DNA of 28,512 nucleotides, from positions 1-28,512 of the forward strand of contig JBBHKE010001014.1 of assembly GCA_037447655.1 (NCBI GenBank), read 5' to 3'. The DNA is from Zygnema cylindricum. Taxonomy: Eukaryota; Streptophyta; Zygnematophyceae; Zygnematales; Zygnemataceae. The translations under genes and the position numbers were made by a program. Below are positions 10,060-20,452 of this stretch, piece by piece. A model generated the notes under the pieces. It saw nothing but the letters and a program-made list of their open reading frames with translations. It was not told the origin of the DNA and made no database searches. Every line of letters begins with the position of its first letter. Positions within the stretch are counted from its first letter, which is position 1.

Positions 10060-11340
10060 GCTTTCTAAAAACAACACACTTCATTCTCATAGCTAGCAAC
10101 AAAGACTCCTTTCTTAGTACTAGTCTTAAAACCCTTATCATCTAAGACCAACGTAGAGATAAGGTTCTTCTTGAACTTTGGAATAAAAAGAACATCAGAG
10201 AAAATGACTATGGATGTCTTTCCATCGACTAAGACTCTCAGATCCACAGATCCCACTAAATAAGTGGATACTATTCTCCCATCCCCATACTCTATCTCTA
10301 CAGTAGGGATCTTTCTCATTTAGGTAAGCAATGGTTTATCTTTACACATATGCATAGAGGCTTCTGAATCAATAATCCATCATTCTTCTAGAGCTTCTCC
10401 TCCTCCTCTGAAAGCACTCTTTTGCCTCCTTGGAATCTTCGGCTCACCTTTCACCTCCAGCTTCTCGTTGAGGAGGATTTCTCCATCGTCCTCATAAAAA
10501 TCCTCTCCCATGACTTGTGTTGCCACAAATGCCTTCTTCTTTCCTATAGATGGTTCTTCCTTCAATCTCATATCTGTCAATTTACTACACTGTGGTATGT
10601 AATGCCCCTACTTCATACAAAAGTGATAGAGTCCCTTCGGAGGCCTTGATTCACATCCGTCCGATTGGTTTTCTCTTTCTCCTCCACCAAAGTTTCAATA
10701 AGGTTTCATAGAATCCTTATCCCCCCAGTTAGTTGTAGCAGCCAATGCTTGGACACTCTTTCCTCCTCTTCGAATCTCAATTTTTCTTTCCCGAACCAAA
10801 ATCATCCCCGCATCGGAGTTTCTGATCCATCAATGATCTTGCAAATCCTGACCCCTATTAACAATGTTTTTATAATCATCTAGGAGTTTCATCAACAAAG
10901 TATTCACCTTCTCTTTCTCGGTCTCCTATTTCTCTACACTCTCCAACTCCATGAATAACCTGGCCAAGTAATTACAAAAGTCTAAAATCTGCCCCCTTTG
11001 TACACATATGCATGTACCTTCTGATCAGGTAGCTCCTACTGCTAGATCGTACCACTCTTATAAATGTTGACAAGAGCCTCCTAGAACTCGTCCGCCTTGT
11101 TCACATGAAGATGAGGTGTAGCCACTGCTTGAGTGAGACGCTTGCCACAGTGTTGTTGAAATCCCATATTTCACTATCATGTGCCTCACTTTTCTAAACA
11201 TTTGCTACCAGAACCGATCCAATAGCGATCGGTGTGATTTTATTCTTCCTCTTCTCTTTCTCGTGTTCTACACGATGCTTCCCCTTGATCCTCGTGTGAA
11301 TTGAGATCCTCCAAACCCTGGTGGAACTCCCAATTTTGCA
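10060..11340 (-). pseudogene. Copia gag-protease remnant without pol
   Basis: Reading the minus strand from 11340 downward: gag residues resembling the plus copy (NIYKSGTI, HAYVYKGGRF) at about 11100-10980; a zinc knuckle at 10628-10588 reading YHFCMK-stop-GHYIPQC, where the first Cys of CCHC is Tyr; an acidic linker to 10380; then WIIDSEASMHM at about 10375-10340, the Copia aspartic protease site whose usual DSG is DSE; then GDGRIV and FSDVLFIPKFKKNLIS, matching the VLYVPxLxxNLLS block. Knuckle to protease (10628-10062) stays in one frame broken by three stops. The frame ends about 20 bases before the LTR, so integrase, reverse transcriptase and RNase H are deleted. Dead by catalytic change, stops and deletion. 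Confidence 0.75.
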
Positions 11341-11477
11341 AATGGCCGACACACACGACCATTCACAATGCCCTATAGCCGTATTTTAAACAATGCACCC
11401 CTCCTCATGGTTTCCCAATAAATTAACCCTATTTAATTGATAATCGGCACTCTAGAGGGTGGGCCCATAACCAATAA

Positions 11478-11840
11478 TTTTGTGACCTCCATTGGTACAC
11501 AGAGTGTTTAGCTTATATGAAGCCTCTAGGATATTATTTGCACTTTTTACTTTGGCAATGAATAAGTGCCACCCTTACACGCAAAAAATCTGACCCACAA
11601 CACCTTTGTGTAGCCTAGACTCCTCTGAGTGCGCATCAAAATGAATCACTCAAATTGCTCACCTGAGCATTAACTAATGGTTGTTGAAAGACAAGGAATT
11701 TATACAGATTGCCTTTGGGAGAGAGGGCTTTCAAAAATGTCTAAGTCCTAAGAACTTACTCATAGCCCTTCTAGAATAATCAAATTACCATACACAATAT
11801 AATAAACATATAAAGTACAGTAGCCGTCGTACTTTATATA
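11478..11840 (-). mobile_element. 5' LTR of the minus-strand Copia remnant
   Basis: Begins, in minus-strand order, near the GTACGACGGCTACTGTAC block and ends CCAATGGAGGTCACAAAATT at 11478. Aligns by eye with the LTRs at 15415-15802 and 6073-6473. The adjacent leader (GGGCCCACCC, then TTTATTGGGAAAC) is shared with copy 1, placing gag-protease downstream on the minus strand. The outer boundary is approximate. Confidence 0.65.
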
Positions 11841-12300
11841 CAGAAATATTCGGCACCACTCTCGGTCTGCCACGTGGCAAATAAGTCATCGCCGTTTTGC
11901 CTATTTACTCTCCAGCATCGAATTGGATAATGCTGTTGGTTATAGAAACATGTATTCCTCTCTATATCTCGTGTGTGAGAAGAGATTATAGACTTAGTCG
12001 TTTTGTGTACAGACTGAGTCGACGTAGACAATATTTGGTGTGGTATGTAACTCCAAAGGGAGTTCACAAATTCGGTACACTCCATGTACACGTGTCGGTC
12101 AATGGGGAAGTCAAGCTTGGTTGAGTTGGTTGACAAAGTACAGATTTACTTGAGGGACCAAATTTACACGTGGAGGTTCATCTTCGGTCATGAATGAATG
12201 CGCGGACGGCTGACAGAATTCGGCGTCATTTTTGGAAGAGAAATATTGACCGAGCCGTAATTTCAGGAGACGAACTTTCACGGTGTACTTTAGCGGCGGC
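11841..12300. other. Unclassified sequence upstream of the LTR
   Basis: Contains CCACGTGGC (11871-11879) and TACACGTG motifs. A 100-residue minus frame and a 75-residue plus frame overlap each other with no known motif. It may be the outer LTR part or flanking host DNA. Confidence 0.35.
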
Positions 12301-12790
12301 TATAGTTAAGGATTGATATAAATACTTGTACGGTAGACGGCGCGGTTTAGTTTGATTAATGTTTAAGTGTACCAGCAGACCAGGGTAATTGTGGTACGGT
12401 CTAGATCAGCTGTAGGTTCACTTTGTATATGTTGGACTTAGAATATTTTAGAGTAAGGAATTCATTGTATGGAAAAATTAGGAAGCAGTTTTTGTGCACT
12501 TTTTAAATTGCAAGATCATTGTGATATTTTGACAAAACCTTGTAAAATTCCTCATGTGGTTTCCGTAATATACTTTTTATATTGTGGCAAATTTGCAGAC
12601 CTAGTTTATATCTGGTTTGCTTGGGGCTTCATTGTGAAGTTGGTCTTTTTGTGGTCTCCGTGGGAGTTTCCTCTTTTGTAATCTGAATATTATGGCAACT
12701 GCTGGTGCTTCTTCTTCTTCCTCTGGGTCACTATTTGCCTCAATTCAACGGCTAAGACAACAAATTTCCTTTTCACACTCATTTCCCTGA
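12301..12790 (+). pseudogene. Second possible leader with short Ser-rich start
   Basis: A TATA-like GATATAAATAC at about 12313 precedes GGACTTAGAATATTTTAG, also found in variant form near 3746. ATG 12692 opens a 32-residue frame (MATAGASSSSSGSLFA...) ending at TGA 12790. The parallel with 3620-4154 suggests a shared retroelement leader and gag start. Similarity is limited to short blocks and could be coincidental. Confidence 0.25.
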
Positions 12791-12844
12791 ACCAGGACGA
12801 AAAAGATACTAAATAATAAACTTTATTTGATAAAAAGCAACAAA

Positions 12845-13345
12845 GGGAAGGAAAATACGAGGCATACCTGATAGAAATCCCCTTCTGAATACGCCCATGT
12901 GATATGCCACGGTCCTTTCAATGTATTCCTCCTTCTCCGGACTTAATTGTAGTTCGCCCTTTTGGTCTCGGGCAACAATGTTATGCTTTTCGAAATAACA
13001 TTGAATTTAACGCCAAGTGATTCTAATGTCGATCTCTTTGCCATTGCCGTTGATAAATTCCAGCGCACCATTCTTCTTCATTTCGGCAATGATGTAATTG
13101 GCCATTTTTCCCACAATGATAGTTGACATTTTCATGCCCGCCTTTTAGAATCGGAATAATTCGTCCACTAAGTCGTTGTGAACCTTCACCACCCATGGTA
13201 GCTTCTTCCTACCCCTTCCCAGTAACGCCTTTGTTACCGCCAGGCTTCTCCTTCCAAAACCCAAAGTAGATAAGGTGAGAGTAGTTTCCCTTATCCATTT
13301 AAGTACCGCCACTTATTCCACCCACCACCGCCTTGCCTATGTTAC
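12845..13345 (-). pseudogene. pogo/Tigger-like transposase N-terminal fragment
   Basis: On the minus strand, after an acceptor-like TTGCAG at ~13346, a conceptual frame with stops reads KVHNDLVDELFRF, AGMKMSTIIVGKMANYI, DIRITWR, FEKHNIVARDQKG and YIERTVAYHMGVFRRGF, followed by a donor-like CAG/GTATG near 12868. The order of a helical block, TW...F..HN.V.R and a YH.G linker fits the DNA-binding (CENP-B type HTH) half of pogo/Tigger-like transposases. At least two stops and one frameshift interrupt it. The matching catalytic half lies on the opposite strand at 14000-14640. Family assignment is from motif memory. Confidence 0.45.
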
Positions 13346-13432
13346 TCTGCAATTGGAGTAAAGAAAGAACAAAAATTAGTCAATCAAAATCTACATAAAA
13401 AGCCATTACAATTTAAGAATTGCTTCAGCGAT

Positions 13433-13625
13433 GAGGATTTGTCGTCGCCTAATTCAGCGACGACAAATCCTCGTCGCTGAATCAGCGACGAAAGCTGCTC
13501 GTCGCTGAATTAGGCGACGAGCAGATGTCATCGCTGTATCGACGTTAAGCTGATAAAATTATAATTTTGGGAGAGTTATAGTTCAGCGACGACTGAAATT
13601 CATCGCTGATTTACGGATGAGGCGT
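13433..13625. repeat. Hairpin array built on GTCGTCGCTGAA
   Basis: Three adjacent hairpins: 13433-13472 (perfect 16 bp stem, 8-base loop), 13471-13491 (about 10 bp) and 13495-13524 (11 bp stem, 8-base loop). Further CAGCGACGA and CATCGCTGA copies run to ~13625. Dense short inverted repeats of this type are typical of the subterminal regions of plant CACTA (En/Spm) elements, where transposase binds. No CACTA terminus was seen, so the assignment is inference. Confidence 0.65.
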
Positions 13626-13744
13626 TGTTGTCGCTATATTCAACAAACACGACAAATAATAAAAAAAACAATTTTAGTTTGTAGGTTAGCGATGACAAAA
13701 TCAAAAGAGAAGGATAAATGAACAAATTCGGAAATCACAAACAT

Positions 13745-13870
13745 ACCGATTACCATAATTTTTTTTGAGACAACTCCCGTGTGAGCCTCGACACTTGTTC
13801 TTGTTGGGCCGCCAATTGGTTAGTGAGTGCCTCAATTATTTGTGTCCAATCCTCTTTTCTCGGTGGTGGA
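13745..13870 (-). pseudogene. Coiled-coil fragment, possibly CACTA-associated
   Basis: The minus strand reads PPRKEDWTQIIEALTNQL followed by AAQQEQVSRLTRELSQK, an uninterrupted stretch of about 37 residues with heptad spacing. Such Gln-rich coiled coils are common near the C-termini of plant Ptta/En/Spm-type transposases. The hairpin array lies just downstream on the same strand, which fits a CACTA remnant. Too short for firm identification. Confidence 0.35.
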
Positions 13871-13999
13871 GGGGGGGGAGTTGGACGCCAAATCCTTGGG
13901 ATTTCGCATAGACGGGGTCGCCGAACTTGAAGATTTCAGAACTTATGTAAAACCGAGGTACGAGCCGCTCGGAGAGCCATTAGCTTGGGGGTTTTTCGA

Positions 14000-14640
14000 C
14001 AATACTTGAGGACAATGTATAGTCGCGGGTCCCACGGATGGTGAAGGAGGAATAACTCGAGAACATGTCCGAGGAGCTAAACCGCGTTTTGGTTGCCAAA
14101 AATACGATCTTACACTTTTTTCTACCATGTGCTACTCACTTGGTGCAACCGGCGGATTCCTTCGTAATATCGAAAATAAAAGAAATCCGGAGTAAAAAGT
14201 GGGAATGTTTGAAGATGTTGGGTGTTCGAAATGAACAGTGGTCACAACCCTCTAATTGAGGTTGGTCCAGGAAGTTAATAGGACCGGAGAAAAGGTTTTT
14301 TCTCGAATTAGCTAGGGACTCAATTCACGAAGTTAACATGAATGACAAGGATGGGATGGGATATGCGAGGAAAGCTATGATACAATGTGAGTTGTCATTG
14401 AAGGATGGGAGATGGGAGGATGGAATGCTTACAAAATAGTTGCAATGTATCATCCACAAACACCGAAACCATTTTGACGATGAGTAAGTGCCACCTCCCT
14501 TGGCAAAAGCACGATAATTTCTCGGAAATTTTCAAGACGCCGGTACTCAAAAAGACGAGGTCACAAACGGAAAATTCACAGAAGGAGACGAATATCAAGA
14601 CCTTGGTAATGCTAAAGCATACTCCATGTATGTTTTTTTA
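14000..14640 (+). pseudogene. pogo/Tigger-like transposase catalytic-half remnant
   Basis: A frame at 14065-14259 encodes EELNRVLVAKNTIL, then CATHLVQPADSFVISKIKE. The ThlvQPaD block followed by a K-rich helix is characteristic of the DDE_1 endonuclease fold of pogo/Tigger transposases. Immediately upstream DN is visible where a DN..GH motif is expected, but the GH is lost and stops intervene. Downstream the same family continues through EKRFFLELARDSIHEVN and YARKAMIQCELSL, then LQCIIHKHRNHFDDE with a stop inside it. The first catalytic Asp region was not found. It lies on the plus strand, opposite to the DNA-binding half at 12845-13345. Confidence 0.55.
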
Positions 14641-14997
14641 GTAGATCGTAGAGTGCAGGACTGAAATAGTTTTGTAGTTTTTGTTGCCTTTAGCTTGTCT
14701 TACCTGTTTTGAGATTGTAAAAAGTGTAAGGATTTAGGAGTAAGGAGTTATCATACAACATTTAAGGGGTAATACGTCGCGTAATGTGGCTCTTACTACA
14801 ATGTCATTGTTTTTGCAATTTTTTTTAACTTCATTCTGAAGCATGTATGCCAAAACGTTGTATAATATTGAAATATATTTTATACTTGCTTGTCCTATTC
14901 GCCACTCTAAGTCTATATACTTGTTGTAGTCACTGAGACTTAGGAAGCCATGGCTGCCTTCAGGCGGCTAAAGTGACAGACAACAGACTGACCTCTA
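14641..14997. other. AT-rich spacer, no gene seen
   Basis: Follows the transposase remnant. No terminal repeat or reading frame of note. Confidence 0.4.
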
Positions 14998-15120
14998 ACA
15001 AAAAGGGTATGTGACTTGACCAACAAACAGGGTACGTGACTTGACCAGGATTTGATCCTGGTCTCTGCAAAGTCAACGCCAATCAAACGACCGTCCACCT
15101 TATCCGCTAAGTCGTAGAAA
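14998..15120 (-). mobile_element. tRNA-derived SINE (short)
   Basis: On the minus strand an A-box-like TAGCGGATAAGGTGG (15109-15095) is followed about 35 bases later by a B-box-like GGATCAAATCC inside a CCAGG/CCTGG stem (15061-15045). Together they form an internal RNA polymerase III promoter. The body then carries two copies of TGGTCAAGTCACRTACCC and ends at a T run (~15004-14998). Box spacing and the T-tail fit plant tRNA-related SINEs. It is not a functional tRNA because no acceptor or anticodon stem is complete. Confidence 0.55.
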
Positions 15121-15414
15121 AATCGCTATGATCATCGGGCGTGATAAGCATTTAAACATTAATGTGGCGGTTAATTCATTTAACGGAACGAACGGACGAA
15201 GGGATACATAAAATTGGATGAAATGCACGGGCGTCAATCTGGCCGTATAAAACACCTTGATCGAACGGTTGTCATTGAAGCCGCCACCCCGGAATGAATT
15301 TTTGGCGGCTATCGGAGAAAACGTCACGTAATACCACGTGGCTGTATATTATTGGACACCGGAGAATACGAGAGGAGGAACCATGGCTCCCTAGATGACA
15401 TGCGTCAACCAGAA
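15121..15414. other. Unclassified, just upstream of an LTR
   Basis: Overlapping minus frames at 15100-15487 show no domain. CACGTAATACCACGTGGC at 15325 and CACCGGAGA at 15358 may belong to an extended LTR 5' region. Confidence 0.35.
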
Positions 15415-15802
15415 GGCCATGTCGTACAATGGCCGTACAAAAAGTACATCGGCCATTGTACCTTCTTGTACTGTACAGTCTTCTCATTGGTCCACGGTTT
15501 AGTAGTAGGTGGTTGTGAGTAGTGGTTTAGGGACTTAGTAAATTTTTAGGCGCCTCTCTCCAAGTGACCTTTTGCATAAATAGGCTATCTTTCGCCGGCC
15601 ATAACTCACTGCTCAAGGAGCAAATTTAGTGATTCTTTTTGCTTCTGACTCAGGGGAGTCGGGCCCTCACAGGGGTGAGGTTGGTCAGAACACTTGTCTA
15701 ACCGTGTGGCTTCTATTTGATCTAAAAGTCGGAAGGGAAAATTTTATCCTAGCAGCTTCATATGAGCTAGATATTCTGTGGGCCAATTGAGGTCACAGAA
15801 TT
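15415..15802 (+). mobile_element. Copia-family LTR, plus strand (copy 2)
   Basis: Shares a 38-base identical block with copy 1. It contains a TATA-like CATAAATA (15575-15582), GGCCGGCCATAA, CTCAGGGGAGTC and the terminal GGTCACAGAATT. The following CCATTTTATGAAACATGATTT resembles the leader of copy 1 (CCATTTTAAACGGAACACGATTT), so the copy continued inward. No gag follows, making this an LTR plus leader remnant. Confidence 0.65.
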
Positions 15803-16004
15803 ACATGTAATACAACCATTTTATGAAACATGATTTTTTTTTGCAATCTATGAGTATGTGTGTACGTGCCTTGGTTCATCATATTCAATGTGTTTCTGTG
15901 TGTTTGTGATTCACCTATGGGGAACATGATGTTGGAACGGGTGGACAAACACTTTGTTTTTATGTTTATTACACAAGCATGTTGTTTGTTACCTGCTTGA
16001 TATT
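15803..16004 (+). mobile_element. Leader remnant after LTR copy 2
   Basis: The first ~30 bases match the leader of copy 1. Similarity then fades into T-rich sequence with no coding frame. Confidence 0.35.
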
Positions 16005-16365
16005 AGGCGACGAGCTGGCTGCAGTCGTAACAGTGACATGGACTATTTCATTGTACTTTGTTCATCGGCAACAGTGGCACAGACTATTTCATTGTACTTT
16101 GTTCACTGGTGACAGTTTTTCGTCGCTGGTGGGTTTCCCAGCGATGACACTGCCTAATCGCTGAAGGGTTTTCCACCTATGACACAACGTCGTTATTGGT
16201 TTTTGGTTAAACGGCAATATAGCCTCATTGTTGTTTTACAGTTCATCGACGACACCCTCTCGTCGCCTGTTGGTCTTCCGGTAAAGAGACCTTGCGGTAA
16301 AGAGACAGTGCCGAAACTGGTTGTTTGGTCAGCGATAAAAATGCATCATAACTGGTTTACAATTC
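16005..16365. repeat. CACTA-like subterminal repeat block
   Basis: Repeated GGCGACGAGC, TTCGTCGCTGG, CAGCGATGAC and ATCGACGACACC motifs resemble the hairpin array at 13433-13625. A 41 bp tandem duplication containing GACTATTTCATTGTACTTTG lies at about 16031-16115. No CACTA termini were identified. Confidence 0.5.
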
Positions 16366-16739
16366 ACCCATGACAAAAGAGAAGATTTGTCATCATTACA
16401 TAGCAGAGGCAAAAGTGTACAAAACAAAAGCATTTCGTAAAATAAAAAAAAAACCATATATCAATAGAATAAGGAGTCACAACACTCTCATACAACATTC
16501 TCCTTGGAGTCTCATTGGCTTAAAAATATTTAATAAAATAAAAATTGCATTACAATTATGTAGATTGAATCCCTATTCCTATTGCTTTACTACGTTAACC
16601 AAAACTATTGTAGCATATAATGTACTTCGACTAGAGAGAGTCCATCCTCTAACAAAAAGTAGTTTGCGCCACGACCTTGAGTAGGTGTACGTCGCCTGTA
16701 AAAAAAAAAAAAAACAATACACAAGAAGACGAAATAAGA
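16366..16739. other. No gene recognised
   Basis: AT-rich with a long A run at ~16699. The 104-residue plus frame at 16370-16684 is Lys-rich and has no domain. Confidence 0.35.
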
Positions 16740-17480
16740 GTTAAAATTATAAAGTGAGGGAGAGGGATGGTGATGGTAGGGGGCATGCAAAATGATAGAG
16801 AGAGAAAACTTAGAGGGGGTGACAGATTTTAAAAGATCGGTGAAAAGGGGAAAGAGAAGGAGAGGGAGGGTAATCGGATGAGGGCTGGAGAATGGGGTAG
16901 CGAGAGGGTGAGGGAAATTTGATTTGGTGATAGGGAGGGAGAGCAGATCTAAAAGGAAAAGGGATAAGAGTAGTAGAAGGAGATGGGGCGACAGATTGAG
17001 AGGGAGAGGGACTAACAGGGAAATATAAGGACGGAGATAGAGGAAAAAAAAATTGACGAAATGTGAGGGAGGACCACGAGCAACCGTGATAGAGAGAAGA
17101 TGGAGAAAGAGAGGGAGAGGACGTGGGAAAGAGAGATAGATTGACAGGAAGGGGAAAAAAAGGGAGAGAGGGGGATGGAGCGAGAGCGTGAGAGGTGGGA
17201 GAGAAAAGTGAAAAATTGAACGGGAGAGGAAGGAGCTATTAGAGTGAGAGAGGGAGAGTAGTGGGAGTGAGGGGGGGAAGGGGGGGAGGGGAGAGAGGGT
17301 GGATGGGATGCATAGATGGAGAGGGAGAAGGGAAAGGAGGGGGTGATTGACAGTGGGACGGGAAGTGGGAGAGATAGAGGTGATAGAGGGGGAAGACAGA
17401 TTCAAAATAAAGAGAGAAAGAGTCGTAGAAAAATTCGGTCAACGGAAAAGGTGAAAGGAGGGAAACAAAAGCAAAACCAA
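16740..17480. repeat. Long purine (GA/GGGA) tract
   Basis: About 740 bases are overwhelmingly A and G on the plus strand, with short GAGAGGGAG-type repeats. The 266-codon minus frame across it (Pro/Leu/Ser/Phe) is the expected product of a polypyrimidine strand, which seldom contains stop codons, and is not treated as a gene. Such mirror-like tracts can form triplex DNA. Confidence 0.75.
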
Positions 17481-18060
17481 TAATGAAAGAAAAAAAGATA
17501 TGAGTTATCGTGAAATAAGCCTCCATAAAACAAAAGAAACTAATAAAGATTCATAACGACGTAATCGGCGGAAAACAGGCTCGAAAAAAACCGACAATAA
17601 ATTGAAAGGATAACAAATCAGAACATTAAGTGATGTACTGGATGGTTGTCATGGATCTCCAGAATTTGTATTTGTATTTTTGGAGGAAAATAGCAATTGC
17701 CACGTCATACTGGGCCACTCCAGGAAAAGCGTAGGCTCTTGCCACGTCATCAATGGTGGAGTTGGCGGGCAGCCAAATATTCGTGATTTCGTCTAGCACA
17801 ATTCAAAAATGTGAGAAAATGGCGTGAAAGCGATGACGTGGGCGAAGTGAATTCCATGGAGACGAAAGAGGAGGCGAGATTTTTGCAAATCCCTGTTGAA
17901 AAAAAAGAGAGATTTTTAGGATGGCGACGCATTCGTCAGATTCCACAGGGAACCAAAAAAAGAAAGAGTGGCTTCGATTGGTCCAATAAGATTCTATGTT
18001 GTGATGTCTGTCCGCATTTGGAGTGACCCTACGCCATACATCACCCACGCCAAATGCTGT
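17481..18060. other. Unclassified, with repeated CCACGTCA motifs
   Basis: TGCCACGTCAT occurs at about 17699 and 17739, and its inverse ATGACGTGGG at about 17832. These ACGT-core elements are bZIP-type sites in plant promoters, but no gene was identified beside them. The 71-residue Lys/Arg-rich plus frame at 17811-18026 has no domain. Confidence 0.35.
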
Positions 18061-18717
18061 ATATTTACTCTTTTTTTGTATATTTTATTACTCTAATTCA
18101 TGTACCAATGTGGTAATAAACCCATATTACAGTGAAAAGTTACTCTTTTAAAGGGTCATTTTGGTAAGTTTGGTAATTTTAGAATTAACATTTACGCTAA
18201 AACAGACACAATCTTGTATTAGAGTACATTTTTCATGCAATTGGTGCGAAGTTCCCTATTTTAACTGTTTACGCAGAATGTCGAACAACACTTACAAAAC
18301 TATCATGAAAATAAAGGCAAACACATATTGTTACAGTTGAACTATTAACTTTTCACATGTAAACTTATGTCAATGTTTACATAGACGGCAATGCTGTCGA
18401 TGGACAGAGATATGCGAACGGGTTTTTTTCGATAAAATTTAGTGGGTTTTTTAGTGCAATTTCACGTGCGAGCGCGATTCTATTATATCATTCTTTGTAC
18501 CTTTTTACTTGTTAAATTTCAATTTTGCACGGTCAGACATCGACCGTACTCCACACTACTTAAAACGAACGTATATTAGAATTATTAACGCTAATTTCAG
18601 CGTACCTTAAATAGTGTAAATAATAATTTAGAATTATGTACTTTATTTAAGGTGATAGAGTCGAAATTTAGGGTGAGGGAATTAGCGTATATAACTCTAA
18701 TTACGATTCGCGGTGTA
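18061..18717. mobile_element. Probable long TA-element, right end clear
   Basis: The right end reads ATTACGATTCGCGGTGTA (18700-18717), as in the element at 1750-2293. The interior shares CGGTCAGACATCGACCGTACtCCA in the opposite orientation to that element (written there as GGTGTACGGTCGATGTCAGA), and ACCTTAAATAGTG. The left end was not found, so the start is a guess. Confidence 0.45.
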
Positions 18718-20452
18718 CTTTATATTGAAGCTTAAAGGGAGAGGGAGAGTTAATCTTTGTGAAGAAAATTTCTATGGAATATATTGGCTTCCGTGGAATG
18801 CTCTCTCTATTGTGATATTTTATGAATGCTTCCGCTGTTATTCGCAATCTGATTTTATTGTAAGATCCTTCATTAATTTTAGTAATTTTAATTTCAATCT
18901 TGAGTGAAAGAGTTACAATGAGAGCTTGTAAAGGAAAAGCTTTAGCGTAATATAATTGTCTATTGGCAAATGTGTGACGTGTTGATGAGTGGGTGTTTTC
19001 TACCTTTGAATGCTTTTGCTAAGTGAAGTATTTGTAGGCTGTGTGTGATTATCGATCCTTTCATATCATTGTTATCAATTAAACAATTGAATCAATCGCT
19101 TTTCTTTTTTTTACCATTTGAGATCACCAGAAAGTACGAGCTTTGTAGGCTACGTTTAGTGTAAATCGTAGCAACAAATATGTTGAATTTTGAATTGAAA
19201 AGGTAACAATAAAGTTCTGTACCTTTGGCTAAATAGACAACACAGTTAAAAATAGAATGACAATCTATAATTTGACTTGACAAAACCTTGTCATACAGTA
19301 TGATACTCGCCTTTTCTTAAAAATTGCCAAATAGGAAAATGGTAGACATGTGGATAAAAAGTGGGTATCACCAAACATTTTGGGGTTTTTTTAGCTATAA
19401 CACTTCAACAATTATTTAAACATTTAAGAGATTGATGTAACATTATAAAGAGACATCAAGAGATATCTAGCGAATGAGGTTTTTAAGTTTTGGCATTTTT
19501 TGGAAAAATTGGCGAAATTAACAATTCGAGGCTTTAATACATGATATTTAGTTGAAAAACTAGTTACTTCAGGTAATCCGCTTCAAGATATTTAAATGGA
19601 GGTGGCAGTAGTTTTGGAGGTTCAAAAAAATATTTTTTCCTCAAACTATTTTCGCTATGGCTGCACCTTAGATAGTTAACAAAAAATGGTTATTATCGAA
19701 ATTAGATGAAAAATCAACCTTACAATGATTTTATCACTCGAGGTGTCAAAATCCAACCTTCCCATAGAGATGAAAAAACACGAGTACGAAAAAAAAAATA
19801 TGAAATATAACAACGACCATATTTCATTTGGAATGTTAAATTGACGGTTGTCGATTTTTGAATTTTTCGAGAGAAATTGCTTTAAAGTCAATGGAGATCG
19901 GACATGAACCGGACACCATGGTGTTCAATTATTAATTAAGATCGGAATAAAAATTTACACAAATGGATATCTTTTCTTTTTTCTTCTTTCTCAACAAAGA
20001 TGGAACAAGGTACAAAACTCAACGTTGAGTCTTGGTTCAAGCGAAAGAGATTTTTATTCTATTGGTCGACATGAACTTGTGTTTTTCAATATACGTTGAA
20101 GTACCTTATATTTTAGAAAACCAGCGTAAACATGGTACTAAATAAAACAAAACAAAGGTTTAAACCTTAGAACAAGTTTAGTGTCACCTCTGGTAATGTG
20201 TAACGATATCCCATCATTATGATATCAAAGTGAACAATTTACGAACATCTAACAAAGCCCTATATTTCATCTCCTCATCCAAACAATATTCATCATGAAC
20301 ATTTTTAAATTCTCCACGCCACATTCCCCCCCACACTTAAAACATCCTATCCCACCCCTTTTACTAATAAAAACAGTAGGAAATTAAACCATAGTATTTG
20401 CGAACGAAAAGAAAACTATCTCCGTACAGGACAAAATGTTCAGAATCTATCT
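18718..20452. other. AT-rich intergenic DNA, no gene seen
   Basis: No reading frame with a recognisable domain, no RNA gene and no terminal repeats. The 3' part (from ~20250) is downstream of the cysteine-rich exon and probably includes its untranslated region. No perfect AATAAA was seen close to the stop. Confidence 0.45.

Noticed and set aside
15040-15120. Functional tRNA gene
   Set aside because: A and B boxes and a T-arm-like stem are present, but no complete acceptor or anticodon stem forms.
16605-17405. 266-codon minus frame, the longest in the window
   Set aside because: It translates a polypyrimidine strand into Pro/Leu/Ser/Phe; purine tracts seldom give stop codons on the pyrimidine strand, and no domain is visible.
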